A stretch of 64,000 bases of DNA from Glycocaulis sp051859565. GTDB taxonomy: Bacteria > Pseudomonadota > Alphaproteobacteria > Caulobacterales > Maricaulaceae. The notes below the pieces were generated by a model. It saw nothing but the letters and a program-made list of their open reading frames with translations, made no database searches and had not been told where the DNA came from. The translations under genes and the position numbers were made by a program. Each line of letters opens with the position of its first letter. The first letter of the stretch is position 1. Where the stretch lies: the NCBI RefSeq assembly GCF_051859565.1, contig NZ_JBHYFK010000004.1, positions 1 to 64,000 on the forward strand, read 5' to 3'. Positions 50,808 to 58,779 of this stretch are shown here, in pieces.

Positions 50808-52354
50808 GAGGCTTTCCTTTGTGTGCGGGCGATGCCGATGGATTCGAAGAAACGGACGGCGTCGCCGCGTATCTCCTCGCGGCGGGCGTCGCTGAACCGG
50901 TTGAGGTTTGAGAGGATGGGTCCGAGGCGGCGATTGCCCTTCAGCCTTGCCTCATTCTCCATCATGAAATTCCAGTATAGATAATTGAACGGACAGGCTT
51001 TTTCGCCGGTTTTGGCTTTCACCTCATAGCGGCACTTGCCGCAGTGATCGCTCATCCGGTCGATATAGGCGCCGCTCGCCGCATAGGGCTTTGTGGCCAT
51101 GACACCGCCATCGGCGTAAAGCGCCATGCCGTGCGTGTTGGGTGCTTCCACCCACTCATAGGCATCGGCATAGACGGCCAGATACCATTCATTGACGGCC
51201 TTGGGATCAATACCGGCCAGAAGCGCGAAATTGCCGGTGACCATCAGGCGTTGGATATGGTGGGCGTAGGCGTGCTTGCGCGTGGTGTTCACCACATCGG
51301 CGATGCAGGCCATATCCGTTTCGGCGGTCCAGTAAAACGCCGGCAAGGGCCGGTGCGCGTTCAGCGCGTTGCGCTCCAGATATTCCGGCATGAAGTGCCA
51401 GTAGATGCCGCGCACATATTCGCGCCAACCAATTATCTGCCGGATGAAGCCCTCAACAGCGTTCAGCGGTGCCTTGCCGTCCTGCCACGCGCCTTCCGCC
51501 TTGCGGCACACCTCCAGAGGGTCCAGCAGGCCGCAATTGAGGTAGAGCGACAAGACGGAATGGTAGAGGAAGGCCTCTCCATCCTTCAACGCATCCTGAT
51601 AATCACCGAAATCCGGCAAGGCATTCTCGATGAACCAGCCCAGCTGTTCCAGCGCACCTTCGCGCGTCACCGCATAGCCAAAGGGCTCGATATCGCCAAA
51701 TCCGTCCGGGAAACGCTCTTCGACGAAAGTCATGACTTCCCGGGTGATCGCGTCGGGCTCGATCCATGGGCGGCGGGGCAGTTTGGTGTCCGCCGGCAGA
51801 GCCTTGCGGTTCTCCGCATCATAGTTCCACTGCCCGCCTTCAGGCTGCTCTCCATCCATCAGCAGGCCGGTCTCCCGGCGCATCTCCCGGTAGAAATACT
51901 CCATGGTCAGGCGCTGCTTGCCGCTGGCCCAGCGAGCGAAGCGCTCATGCGAGCAGATGAAACGGTCGTCGGCGCGCATTTCGACCGGGACATCGAACCT
52001 GTCCGGCCATTCGCGCATGATCTCCATGAGCCGGTACTCACCGGGCTCGGTATGGACAATACGCTGCAGACCCTTCTCGTCGGCCAGTGCGCGCGCCACC
52101 TCGCCTTCAAGGCTATGGGAGTTGTTGGGGTCATCAAGGCGCACATAGCGGACGCTCAGCCCCTCCTCTTGAAGGCTCTGCGCGAAATGGCGCATGGCCG
52201 AGAACAGGAAGGTGATCTTCTTGCGATGATGCGGGACGTATGACGCCTCGTCATTGACCTCGGCCATCAGGATCAGATCGTCAGGCTGAACGCCCCGCAA
52301 GGCAGACAAATCGCGCGTCAGCTGATCGCCGAGGACAAGCCGCAAGGTGCGCAT
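50804..52354 (-). CDS. FeS-type bacterial cryptochrome/photolyase (FeS-BCP)
   Basis: This protein has 516 residues from the ATG at 52354, which overlaps the upstream stop by one base. The N-terminal part begins LRLVLGDQLTRDLSALRG. The 4Fe-4S cysteines appear in LYLNCGLL and in SDHCGKCRYEVKAKTGEKAC (Cys-X2-Cys-X11-Cys). FeS-BCPs such as Agrobacterium PhrB repair 6-4 photoproducts. So the island has two photolyases, one per operon, with different lesion specificity expected. Confidence 0.93.
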   Translation of the reverse strand: MRTLRLVLGDQLTRDLSALRGVQPDDLILMAEVNDEASYVPHHRKKITFLFSAMRHFAQSLQEEGLSVRYVRLDDPNNSHSLEGEVARALADEKGLQRIVHTEPGEYRLMEIMREWPDRFDVPVEMRADDRFICSHERFARWASGKQRLTMEYFYREMRRETGLLMDGEQPEGGQWNYDAENRKALPADTKLPRRPWIEPDAITREVMTFVEERFPDGFGDIEPFGYAVTREGALEQLGWFIENALPDFGDYQDALKDGEAFLYHSVLSLYLNCGLLDPLEVCRKAEGAWQDGKAPLNAVEGFIRQIIGWREYVRGIYWHFMPEYLERNALNAHRPLPAFYWTAETDMACIADVVNTTRKHAYAHHIQRLMVTGNFALLAGIDPKAVNEWYLAVYADAYEWVEAPNTHGMALYADGGVMATKPYAASGAYIDRMSDHCGKCRYEVKAKTGEKACPFNYLYWNFMMENEARLKGNRRLGPILSNLNRFSDARREEIRGDAVRFFESIGIARTQRKAS

Positions 52355-53034
52355 CAGGCGACCGGATTGGCCTGCCGGACATAGCGGATGCGCTGGCCGC
52401 GCGCCTCGAACTCGCACCCCGCCCAGAAACCGTTCTCGTCATACCACAGGTCGACGGTGAGCGTGCCTTCCAGGCGGATGCGGCGGGCCTGAATGGTGCC
52501 GCCATCAGCTTCGATCTCTTCCATCCCCATATCAGTGATGGAGACCTCCATCGCGTCGCCATGTTCGGTGTTGAGAATCCGGCGCAAATCTTCCTCGTAG
52601 CCGCGCCAGTGCGAGGACGGGATGATGTCGCCCGGGAGTTCAGCGGTGTGCTGCTCCCCCTCCGGCAGGACACCCTCGCTCACAATGCCTGCGCCATTGC
52701 GCACGGCCTCGACAGGGAAGCGGCTGCCGTCTTTCAGCGTCTCGCCTTCCAGCGCTACCAGCTGCCCGTCGCGCCAGCGCTCTACCGAGTCGTGCTCATA
52801 GCGGAACACCGTCACCGGCCCGAAGCCCGCACGCAGCCGAACCGACACTTCTGCGATCAGCTCGTCGCCGTTGCGTTGAAAGCGGACCTCGTGCGTGCCG
52901 AAACTGGAATTGCCGCGATAGACATTGAACTGGATCGTCTCGCCGCCAGCCGGATCAGCGGGAATGGCCGCATAGGCAGCCGGCAACGAGAACGACAAGG
53001 CGATGGTCGAAACAAGGATCGCAAGCGGTTTCAT
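52354..53034 (-). CDS. Exported DUF6134/DUF3108-like protein
   Basis: This protein has 226 residues from the ATG at 53034 (GGGAGC upstream), with a signal peptide MKPLAILVSTIALSFSLPAA. The mature part is all-beta (FNVYRGNSSFGTHEVRFQRNGD, RYEHDSVERWRDGQLVALEGET). It resembles periplasmic DUF3108/DUF6134 proteins that sit in the same cluster with Cfa-type genes. Role unknown; possibly lipid handling. It lies 44 bases after the ChrR-like gene. Confidence 0.75.
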   Translation of the reverse strand: MKPLAILVSTIALSFSLPAAYAAIPADPAGGETIQFNVYRGNSSFGTHEVRFQRNGDELIAEVSVRLRAGFGPVTVFRYEHDSVERWRDGQLVALEGETLKDGSRFPVEAVRNGAGIVSEGVLPEGEQHTAELPGDIIPSSHWRGYEEDLRRILNTEHGDAMEVSITDMGMEEIEADGGTIQARRIRLEGTLTVDLWYDENGFWAGCEFEARGQRIRYVRQANPVA

Positions 53035-53078
53035 CAGGCGGGCTCCCGGTTGTTGGGCAAACTTGGACAATACGGCAA

Positions 53079-53753
53079 TCAGTTCCGGCGGCGCAGGGAG
53101 CGGTTCAGCCTGTTCAGCCAGCCATAAAGCGGGTTGGCCGGTTTCCACTCACCCAAGCTTACCGTCAGGCAGATGCAGGGCGTGGCCCCATGCACCTCCG
53201 GCCGGTGGCGCAAGCCCGGCGTAGCGCGGCACAGATCACCTGCCCGGTACAACGCGTGGCCATCATGAAAGGCTCCCGTCAGCACCAAAGTCAGCTCCTC
53301 ACCTCCATGGTCGTGATGGGGAATGCCGCCACCGGGCATCAGCCGCACAAGATTGGCTTCCACATTCGCGTCGCTGGCATCGGCAAGATGAATTTCCTGA
53401 ACGCCGCCAAGTTGCCGCGACCAGTCCAGCTCACCACCCGGCATCTCCAGAAATGGCGTCAGAGCGCGCGGCAGGCCGGTTTCCGTATCTATCGCTGAGG
53501 GCTGTTCAGATGATGTGATTGGGGTTCCTGCATGCTCCAGCACATGATCGAGGGCATTTTCGGACATGGCGGCGGGCGGCAACTGGCTGAGCAGGCAGCC
53601 AAATCCCGCTTCAGCGACACTCACGCGTATCGCCGCTTGCGGGTTCAGCGCCGCCTGACATTCCGCCAGAAGGCGGATGGCGGCAGGGCCTGTACCAGCG
53701 GCATAATCGAACAGATGCGCGTCTTCTCTGGCAGGCACGAGGCAAAGCTCCAT
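53079..53753 (-). CDS. ChrR-like cupin protein with degenerate anti-sigma zinc domain
   Basis: This 224-residue protein aligns along its length with ChrR, the zinc anti-sigma factor that releases RpoE on singlet oxygen. The C-terminal cupin keeps its metal ligands (HHDH, Glu in GEELTLVL, His in LRHRPEV). The N-terminal sigma-binding domain is anchored by DYAAGT. Aligning on YAAGT, the usual His and Cys ligands are replaced (His to Gln, Cys to Asn, Cys to Ala). No sigma-factor gene lies beside it. It heads a four-gene operon behind a TGATCC-N16-CGTA promoter. Sigma inhibition is doubtful. Confidence 0.8.
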   Translation of the reverse strand: MELCLVPAREDAHLFDYAAGTGPAAIRLLAECQAALNPQAAIRVSVAEAGFGCLLSQLPPAAMSENALDHVLEHAGTPITSSEQPSAIDTETGLPRALTPFLEMPGGELDWSRQLGGVQEIHLADASDANVEANLVRLMPGGGIPHHDHGGEELTLVLTGAFHDGHALYRAGDLCRATPGLRHRPEVHGATPCICLTVSLGEWKPANPLYGWLNRLNRSLRRRN

Positions 53754-53770
53754 CTGGTGTTTCGGAAATC

Positions 53771-53798
53771 TATACGCGGTGGCCCCTTGACCGGATCA
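53771..53798 (-). promoter_or_regulatory. ECF11/RpoE-type promoter of the ChrR-like operon
   Basis: On the minus strand TGATCC (53798-53793), 16-base spacer, CGTATA (53776-53771), ending 18 bases before the start codon. Box sequence and spacing match the promoter at 45023-45050. Confidence 0.75.
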
Positions 53799-53845
53799 GC
53801 CAGACCGCTAGCCAGAACATGAAAAGCCGCTGAAGGATGTTGGCC

Positions 53846-54859
53846 ATGACGCAATATCGCCCTGCCCGCTCTGTGATCGACCTGATCGGCAACACGCCGC
53901 TGGTCCGCCTGAACGCTGCCAGTGAAGCGACGGGCTGCGAAATCCTTGGCAAGGCCGAGTTTCTCAATCCTGGCGGCTCGGTAAAGGACCGCGCGGCGCT
54001 CGGTATTGTGCGCGCAGCCGAAAAAAGCGGCGCGCTGAAACCCGGCGGCACGATTGTCGAAGGCACGGCCGGCAATACCGGCATCGGGCTTGCCATGGTG
54101 GCTTCGGCGCTGGGATACCGCACGGTGATCGTGTTTCCGCGTACCCAGTCGAAGGAAAAGCGCGACGCGATCCTGCTGGCGGGCGCCGAGCTGATCGAGG
54201 TGGATGCCGTCCCTTACGCCAATCCCAATCATTATGCGCGCTATTCCGGTACGCTGGCCGAAGAGTTGAACGCCAGCGAGCCCAACGGTGCCATCTGGGC
54301 CAACCAGTTCGACAATGTAGCTAACCGGCAAGCGCATTTCGACACAACAGGCCCCGAAATCTGGGAGCAGACCGGCGGCAAGGTCGACGGCTTTGTCGCT
54401 GCGGTGGGTTCCGGCGGCACGCTGGCCGGCGTCGGCATGTATCTCAAATCAAAGAGTGACAAGGTGCAGATCGCGCTGGCAGACCCCGGCGGCGCGGCGC
54501 TTTACGGCTATTACGCGCATGGAGAGCTGAAAGCCGAAGGCAATTCCATCACCGAAGGCATCGGCCAGAGCCGCATCACCGCCAATCTGGAAGGCGCGCC
54601 GGTCGATCATGCCTTCCGCATCCCGGACGAGGAAGCGCTGGAAATCCTCTACGCGCTGATCCAGCACGAGGGGCTATGCCTTGGCGGCTCTGCCGGAATC
54701 AATATCGCCGGTGCTATCCGCCTCGCCCGCAAGCTGGGGCCGGGCCACACCATCGTGACAATTCTGTGCGATCACGGCGCGCGCTATCAGTCCAAGCTCT
54801 ACAACCCGGAATTTCTGAAAGAAAAAGGCCTGCCAGTGCCGCCCTGGGTGAAGAATTAG
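53846..54859 (+). CDS. cysK: Cysteine synthase A
   Basis: This protein has about 337 residues from the ATG at 53846 (GAAGGA eight bases upstream; ATG 53837 also possible). The PLP lysine lies in GGSVKDRAALG, with the TSGNTG-like loop as EGTAGNTGIGLAM and the C-terminal GGSAGINIAGA. It makes cysteine from O-acetylserine and sulfide. It is divergent from the ChrR-like operon and has no TGATCC promoter of its own. Confidence 0.93.
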   Translation: MTQYRPARSVIDLIGNTPLVRLNAASEATGCEILGKAEFLNPGGSVKDRAALGIVRAAEKSGALKPGGTIVEGTAGNTGIGLAMVASALGYRTVIVFPRTQSKEKRDAILLAGAELIEVDAVPYANPNHYARYSGTLAEELNASEPNGAIWANQFDNVANRQAHFDTTGPEIWEQTGGKVDGFVAAVGSGGTLAGVGMYLKSKSDKVQIALADPGGAALYGYYAHGELKAEGNSITEGIGQSRITANLEGAPVDHAFRIPDEEALEILYALIQHEGLCLGGSAGINIAGAIRLARKLGPGHTIVTILCDHGARYQSKLYNPEFLKEKGLPVPPWVKN

Positions 54860-55485
54860 TCCGCCTTGGTAGCAAACCAGATAGTCGCCCCGCCGCAGCT
54901 CTGGTCATTCGCCACGCACTCGATACCGGCAAAGCCGTTGCTCTCCAGCAGGTCTTGATACTCCTCCGGGGCAAGGCTGGCATGATATAGCGGCTCGCCG
55001 CGCCATTCTCCTATCGAGACATCGCGAGCCGATCCGCTGGTAAACTTTAGCGGCGCACCTGGCGCGAGGTGCCGGGCGAACACCGGAAACATCGCCGCCT
55101 GATCGTCCGGGGGCAGATGAAACAGGCTGTGCCATGCCAAGATCGCATCGAAACGGCGGCCAAGGGCAAGCTGGCGCATGTCGGCCACGATCCACTCATG
55201 ATCCGCAAAGCGCTCGATACAAAGCGCAATAAGCGCCGCCGACGCGTCTACGCCGGTCACCCGCAGTCCGCCAGCCACGAGGTCGCGCGCCACCGGCTCG
55301 CCGGAGCCGCACCCCAGATCAAGCACCTCTCCGCCGGGGCGGACGGCACTCACGAACCGGGCGATCCAGCCGGCTTCGCCCGGCGGGCGGGCGTGCCGCC
55401 GGTCCTGGTCCCAGCCCGGCGCGTGGCGCTCATAAAGCCCGATTACGCTTCTCGCAGCTTTCGAGGCGTCACCCAATATCACCAC
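54856..55485 (-). CDS. Class I SAM-dependent methyltransferase
   Basis: This 209-residue protein starts at a GTG at 55485, directly after the stop of the upstream gene. The Rossmann motif EVLDLGCGSGEPVARDLVAGG, then GVDASAALIALC and DMRQLALGRRFDAILAWHSLFHL, are those of small-molecule or tRNA methyltransferases. The substrate cannot be told. Its 3' end overlaps cysK on the other strand by 4 bases. Confidence 0.88.
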   Translation of the reverse strand: MVILGDASKAARSVIGLYERHAPGWDQDRRHARPPGEAGWIARFVSAVRPGGEVLDLGCGSGEPVARDLVAGGLRVTGVDASAALIALCIERFADHEWIVADMRQLALGRRFDAILAWHSLFHLPPDDQAAMFPVFARHLAPGAPLKFTSGSARDVSIGEWRGEPLYHASLAPEEYQDLLESNGFAGIECVANDQSCGGATIWFATKAD

Positions 55486-56547
55486 CTACCGGAACGGCGG
55501 GGCATACATCAGCCCGCCCTGATTCCACTGTGCGTTAAGGCCCCGGCGCAAATTCAGGCCGGACGCCGTGCCGAGATGACGCTCGAACAATTCGCCATAA
55601 TTGCCGCCTGCCTCAATCGCGCGCAAAGCGAACTCCGCATCGAGGAACAGGCCCTCGGCGAGCGGACCTTCAGCGCCCAGAAGACGGCGTATTTCAGCAT
55701 TGCTGCCATTATCGGCCATTTCGGCCGCATTGGCAGCCGTCACGCCATACTCCTCCGCCGCGATGAGGGCATGGAGCACCCAGCGAACGGCATCCGCGAA
55801 CTTCTGGTCGCGTGAGGCGACGACGGCGCTCAGAGGCTCCTTGGAGATCACATCGGGCAGGATCAGGTGGGCGTCGGGTTCAGACAGCGTCATGCGCATG
55901 CCGGCAAGGCCGGACAGGTCATTACTGAGCGCATCGCACTGGCCGCGCCCATAGGCGGTTATCCCGGCGCGGACCGTCGCCACTTCCACCAGCTGGAAGG
56001 TCAGCTCATGGGTCTGCGCGTAATCAACGAGGTTCAGCGCCGTGGTGGTGTTGCGCAAAACGCAGATGCGCGCGCCGTCCAGCTCCCGCGCACTGGTGAC
56101 ACCAAGATCGCGCGGCACCAGAAAGCCCTGCCCGTCATAATAATAGACGCCTGCGAACGAGAAATTCTCCTGCGCATCGCGGCTCAGCGTCCAGGTCGTA
56201 TTGCGCAGTAGGATATCGACATCCCCCGCCGACAGCGCGTCCAGCCTCTCCTGTGTGGTCAGCGGCACAAGCTGCATACGCTCCGGGCTGCCGAGGAAGG
56301 CGGCCGCATAGGCGCGGCACAGGTCGACCTCGAAACCGTTCCAGTTGCCCTCTTCATCCTGCCGGGCAAAACCCTGAAGCCCGGTATCGACCCCGCACCG
56401 CACGGTGCCGCGTTCACGCAGCTCGTACATCTGCGTGCCAAGCTCGGCGGTCTGGCTTTGCGATACGGTAAAGCCGAGCGCAAACGCGGTGGCAGCGCGC
56501 GCGAGGCGGCGCGGCATGAGAAAGTCGAAGAAAGCTGTTGGCGTCAT
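55486..56547 (-). CDS. Amino-acid ABC transporter substrate-binding protein (AapJ-like), orphan
   Basis: This 353-residue protein has an N-terminal signal-like hydrophobic stretch (ARAATAFALGFTVSQS). The periplasmic binding fold begins RGTVRCGVDTGLQGFA and includes GFEVDLCRAYAAAFLG, DVDILLRNTTWTLSRD and a C-terminal GGLMYAPPFR, typical of general amino-acid-binding AapJ/BztA. No permease or ATPase gene is beside it, so it must work with components encoded elsewhere. The methyltransferase gene follows with no gap. Confidence 0.88.
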   Translation of the reverse strand: MTPTAFFDFLMPRRLARAATAFALGFTVSQSQTAELGTQMYELRERGTVRCGVDTGLQGFARQDEEGNWNGFEVDLCRAYAAAFLGSPERMQLVPLTTQERLDALSAGDVDILLRNTTWTLSRDAQENFSFAGVYYYDGQGFLVPRDLGVTSARELDGARICVLRNTTTALNLVDYAQTHELTFQLVEVATVRAGITAYGRGQCDALSNDLSGLAGMRMTLSEPDAHLILPDVISKEPLSAVVASRDQKFADAVRWVLHALIAAEEYGVTAANAAEMADNGSNAEIRRLLGAEGPLAEGLFLDAEFALRAIEAGGNYGELFERHLGTASGLNLRRGLNAQWNQGGLMYAPPFR

Positions 56548-56577
56548 GGTGCGGTCCGCCCTAAAGGCTGACAGACT

Positions 56578-57753
56578 ATGGGTTTAGCGAAGAGGAGCGT
56601 CGGCGTCGATATGAAACGCGATACGCGCATCATCCATTCCGGGCGCAGCGATGAGGGTGACGGTCTCGTCAATCCGGCAATCAAGCGCGCCTCCACGGTC
56701 CTGGCTCCTTCAACGTCAGAGCTCTATGAACCCACAGGCACGCGGCGGCATTATGGCCGTGGCGGCATCGCTCCCAACAGAGAACTTCGTGACGCGATTC
56801 GCGGCCTTTATGATGCGGACCACTGCGCGCTGGCCCCGTCCGGTCTGGCGTCTGTCGTGTTGGCCATACGCACAGCTCTCAAAGGTCCGGGAGAGGCCCT
56901 GATAAGCGACGGTGCGTACGGGCCTGTGCGCCGGTTCTGCGACGAGGAGCTGCCCCGGCTGGGCGTGAAGCCGGTCTATTATGGTCCGCGCATCGGTGCA
57001 GGGATCGCGTCGCTCATTAGCGCAAATACCGTCCTTATCGCACTGGAATCACCGAGCTCCCTCACATTCGAGCTTCAGGACGTCCCAGCCATCACTCAAG
57101 CCGCGAAGGCAGCCGGTGTTCCCACGGTGATCGATGACACGTGGACGGCGGGCGTACTGATGAACCCGCTGGAATTGGGCATCGACTATGCCGCGCAAGC
57201 CCTGACCAAATATGTCGGCGGGCATTCCGATTTCCTGATGGGATCAGTTACGGCCAGAGGCGAGGCGGCGAAGACGCTTGCCGACCGCGAGAAGCTGTAT
57301 GGCCTGCATGTCTCGCCCGATGATGCGTTTCTGGCACTGCGGGGGCTGCGCACCCTGCCCTTGCGGCTGGAACGCGCTGAATCTGCGTCGCTGGAGATTG
57401 CCCGGCGGCTGGAGGCGCACCCGAAGGTCAGCCGCGTCCTGCACCCCGCTTTGCCCTCACACCCGGATCACGCGCTGTTCGCACGGGATTTTTCCGGCGC
57501 AGCCGGATGCTTTTCCTTCGTGCTGAACGGGATCAGCGCGCGCGAGGGCGAAGCCATCGTCGACCGGCTCAAACTCTTCGGGATCGGGTTTTCCTGGGGC
57601 GGCTATGAAAGCCTCGCCCTGTCTTGCGACCGGCAGATAAAGCGCACCGCCGTACCGTGGAAGGCCGAAGGCGCGCTGCTGCGCCTGTCCATCGGACTGG
57701 AGGATATCGACGATCTCTGGGCCGATCTGGAGCAGGCGCTGGCGGGCATCTGA
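56578..57753 (+). CDS. metC: PLP-dependent cystathionine beta-lyase-type enzyme (MetC-like)
   Basis: This 391-residue fold-type I PLP enzyme has the active Lys in ALTKYVGGHSDFLMG. Earlier blocks are TRRHYGRGGIAPNRELRD, LAPSGLASVVLAI and DDTWTAGVLMNPLELG; later ones are GISWGGYESL-like FGIGFSWGGYESL and LRLSIGLEDIDDLWADL. Cystathionine beta-lyase makes homocysteine from cystathionine. With cysK 2 kb away it points to sulfur-amino-acid metabolism. The start at 56578 is preferred; ATG 56611 lacks a nearby ribosome site. Confidence 0.9.
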   Translation: MGLAKRSVGVDMKRDTRIIHSGRSDEGDGLVNPAIKRASTVLAPSTSELYEPTGTRRHYGRGGIAPNRELRDAIRGLYDADHCALAPSGLASVVLAIRTALKGPGEALISDGAYGPVRRFCDEELPRLGVKPVYYGPRIGAGIASLISANTVLIALESPSSLTFELQDVPAITQAAKAAGVPTVIDDTWTAGVLMNPLELGIDYAAQALTKYVGGHSDFLMGSVTARGEAAKTLADREKLYGLHVSPDDAFLALRGLRTLPLRLERAESASLEIARRLEAHPKVSRVLHPALPSHPDHALFARDFSGAAGCFSFVLNGISAREGEAIVDRLKLFGIGFSWGGYESLALSCDRQIKRTAVPWKAEGALLRLSIGLEDIDDLWADLEQALAGI

Positions 57754-57766
57754 CTAAATGGAAAAA

Positions 57767-57843
57767 TGGTCGGAGCGGCGGGATTCGAACCCACGACCCC
57801 TTGTCCCCCAGACAAGTGCGCTACCGGGCTGCGCTACGCTCCG
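57767..57843 (-). tRNA. tRNA-Pro (anticodon GGG)
   Basis: Minus-strand cloverleaf with acceptor CGGAGCG/CGCTCCG, anticodon stem CTTGT/ACAAG with loop CTGGGGG (anticodon GGG, reads CCC), T arm GTGGGTTCGAATCCCGC and encoded CCA. It lies downstream of the merR-like gene and close to the metC stop on the other strand. Confidence 0.96.
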
Positions 57844-57936
57844 ACTCTTCATCTTCCTTCGCAAGGGGTGTGGAGCGAAGGAGCGGTCTTATAGGCTGGT
57901 GGTTACGGCGTTGGCAACACGGCTTTCCAGCCTTGG

Positions 57937-58383
57937 CTAACCACGCGCAGCAAGCGCGGAATCGAGACGGGATTTAGCCCGTTCAACCTTCGCCAGAACG
58001 GCTTGCAGGGCCGGGAGCGATCCGGCGCCCGCTGAAGCACTGCTTCCTGCCGCCGCCGCTGGCATTGCTGTGCTTTCGCCAGCGCTGTCTGGCAACGGAA
58101 CAGCAACTTCACCGCCCTCACCCAGAGCCGCAACCGCGGCCACGCCATTATCGCGCAGATATTTCTGCACGCCCTTGATCGTGTAGCCTTCGGCATAAAG
58201 CAGACGCCGCAGACCCTTGAGCAGGGTCACGTCCTGCGGCCGGTAGAGCCTGCGCCCGCCCTTGTGCTTGACGGGTTTCAACTGGGCGAACTTGGTCTCC
58301 CAGAAGCGCAATACGTGCGTGGGAAGGTCCACCTCGGCGGCGGCCTCCGAAATGGTCCGGTATGCATCAGCGGACTTGGTCAT
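57937..58383 (-). CDS. MerR-like regulator linked to ihfA
   Basis: This 148-residue protein has an N-terminal MerR helix-turn-helix (TISEAAAEVDLPTHVLRFWE, then GGRRLYRPQDVTLLKGLRRLLYAEGYTIKGVQKYL). An Ala/Gly/Ser-rich linker follows, then a C-terminal helix (LQAVLAKVERAKSRLDSALAAR). It has no metal-binding cysteines. This gene after ihfA is a conserved alphaproteobacterial arrangement; the target is not known. Confidence 0.9.
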   Translation of the reverse strand: MTKSADAYRTISEAAAEVDLPTHVLRFWETKFAQLKPVKHKGGRRLYRPQDVTLLKGLRRLLYAEGYTIKGVQKYLRDNGVAAVAALGEGGEVAVPLPDSAGESTAMPAAAAGSSASAGAGSLPALQAVLAKVERAKSRLDSALAARG

Positions 58384-58395
58384 GCGGGCGCTGTC

Positions 58396-58698
58396 CTATT
58401 TCGACAGGGCAGTATCAATGCGTTCTTTCAGAACCTGTGAAGGCTTGAAAACAAGCACCCGGCGCGGGTCGATCGGCACTTCCTCGCCGGTCTTCGGATT
58501 GCGGCCGACCCGGCCATTCTTGTCGCGCAGCTGAAATGAGCCGAAGGAGGACAGCTTCACCGTCTCCCCCTTCACCAGCGTGTCGGAAATCATGTCGAGC
58601 ACGGCCTCTACCAGCTGCGCCGATTCCTGGCGCGAGACGCCAATATCCCGGTGGATGGCATCAGCCAGATCCGCGCGGGTAAGTGTCTTGCCCGTCAT
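58396..58698 (-). CDS. ihfA: Integration host factor subunit alpha
   Basis: This 100-residue DNA-bending protein begins MTGKTLTRADLADAIHRDIG. The beta-arm region reads KLSSFGSFQLRDKNGRVGRNPKTGEE with the intercalating Pro after RNPKTGE-V. It pairs with IhfB to bend DNA for replication, recombination and sigma-54 promoters. Upstream there is a CtrA-like TTAA-N7-TTTAC motif. Confidence 0.96.
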   Translation of the reverse strand: MTGKTLTRADLADAIHRDIGVSRQESAQLVEAVLDMISDTLVKGETVKLSSFGSFQLRDKNGRVGRNPKTGEEVPIDPRRVLVFKPSQVLKERIDTALSK

Positions 58699-58761
58699 TG
58701 CAAACTCCCCGGATTGAATTCGATAACAAACGTTATGCCCTAGCGGGCGCGGCGGTCAATG

Positions 58762-58777
58762 TTAACCATACGTTTAC
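58762..58777. promoter_or_regulatory. CtrA-like half-perfect site upstream of ihfA
   Basis: TTAA-CCATACG-TTTAC (58762-58777) resembles the CtrA consensus TTAA-N7-TTAAC with one mismatch. It lies 64 bases upstream of ihfA and a few bases past the fabH stop. A single site is weak evidence. Confidence 0.3.
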
Positions 58778-58779
58778 GG

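Noticed and set aside
53754..53836. ECF sigma-factor gene expected next to ChrR
   Set aside because: The space is only 83 bases and cysK starts at about 53846; no sigma-factor frame exists on either strand.
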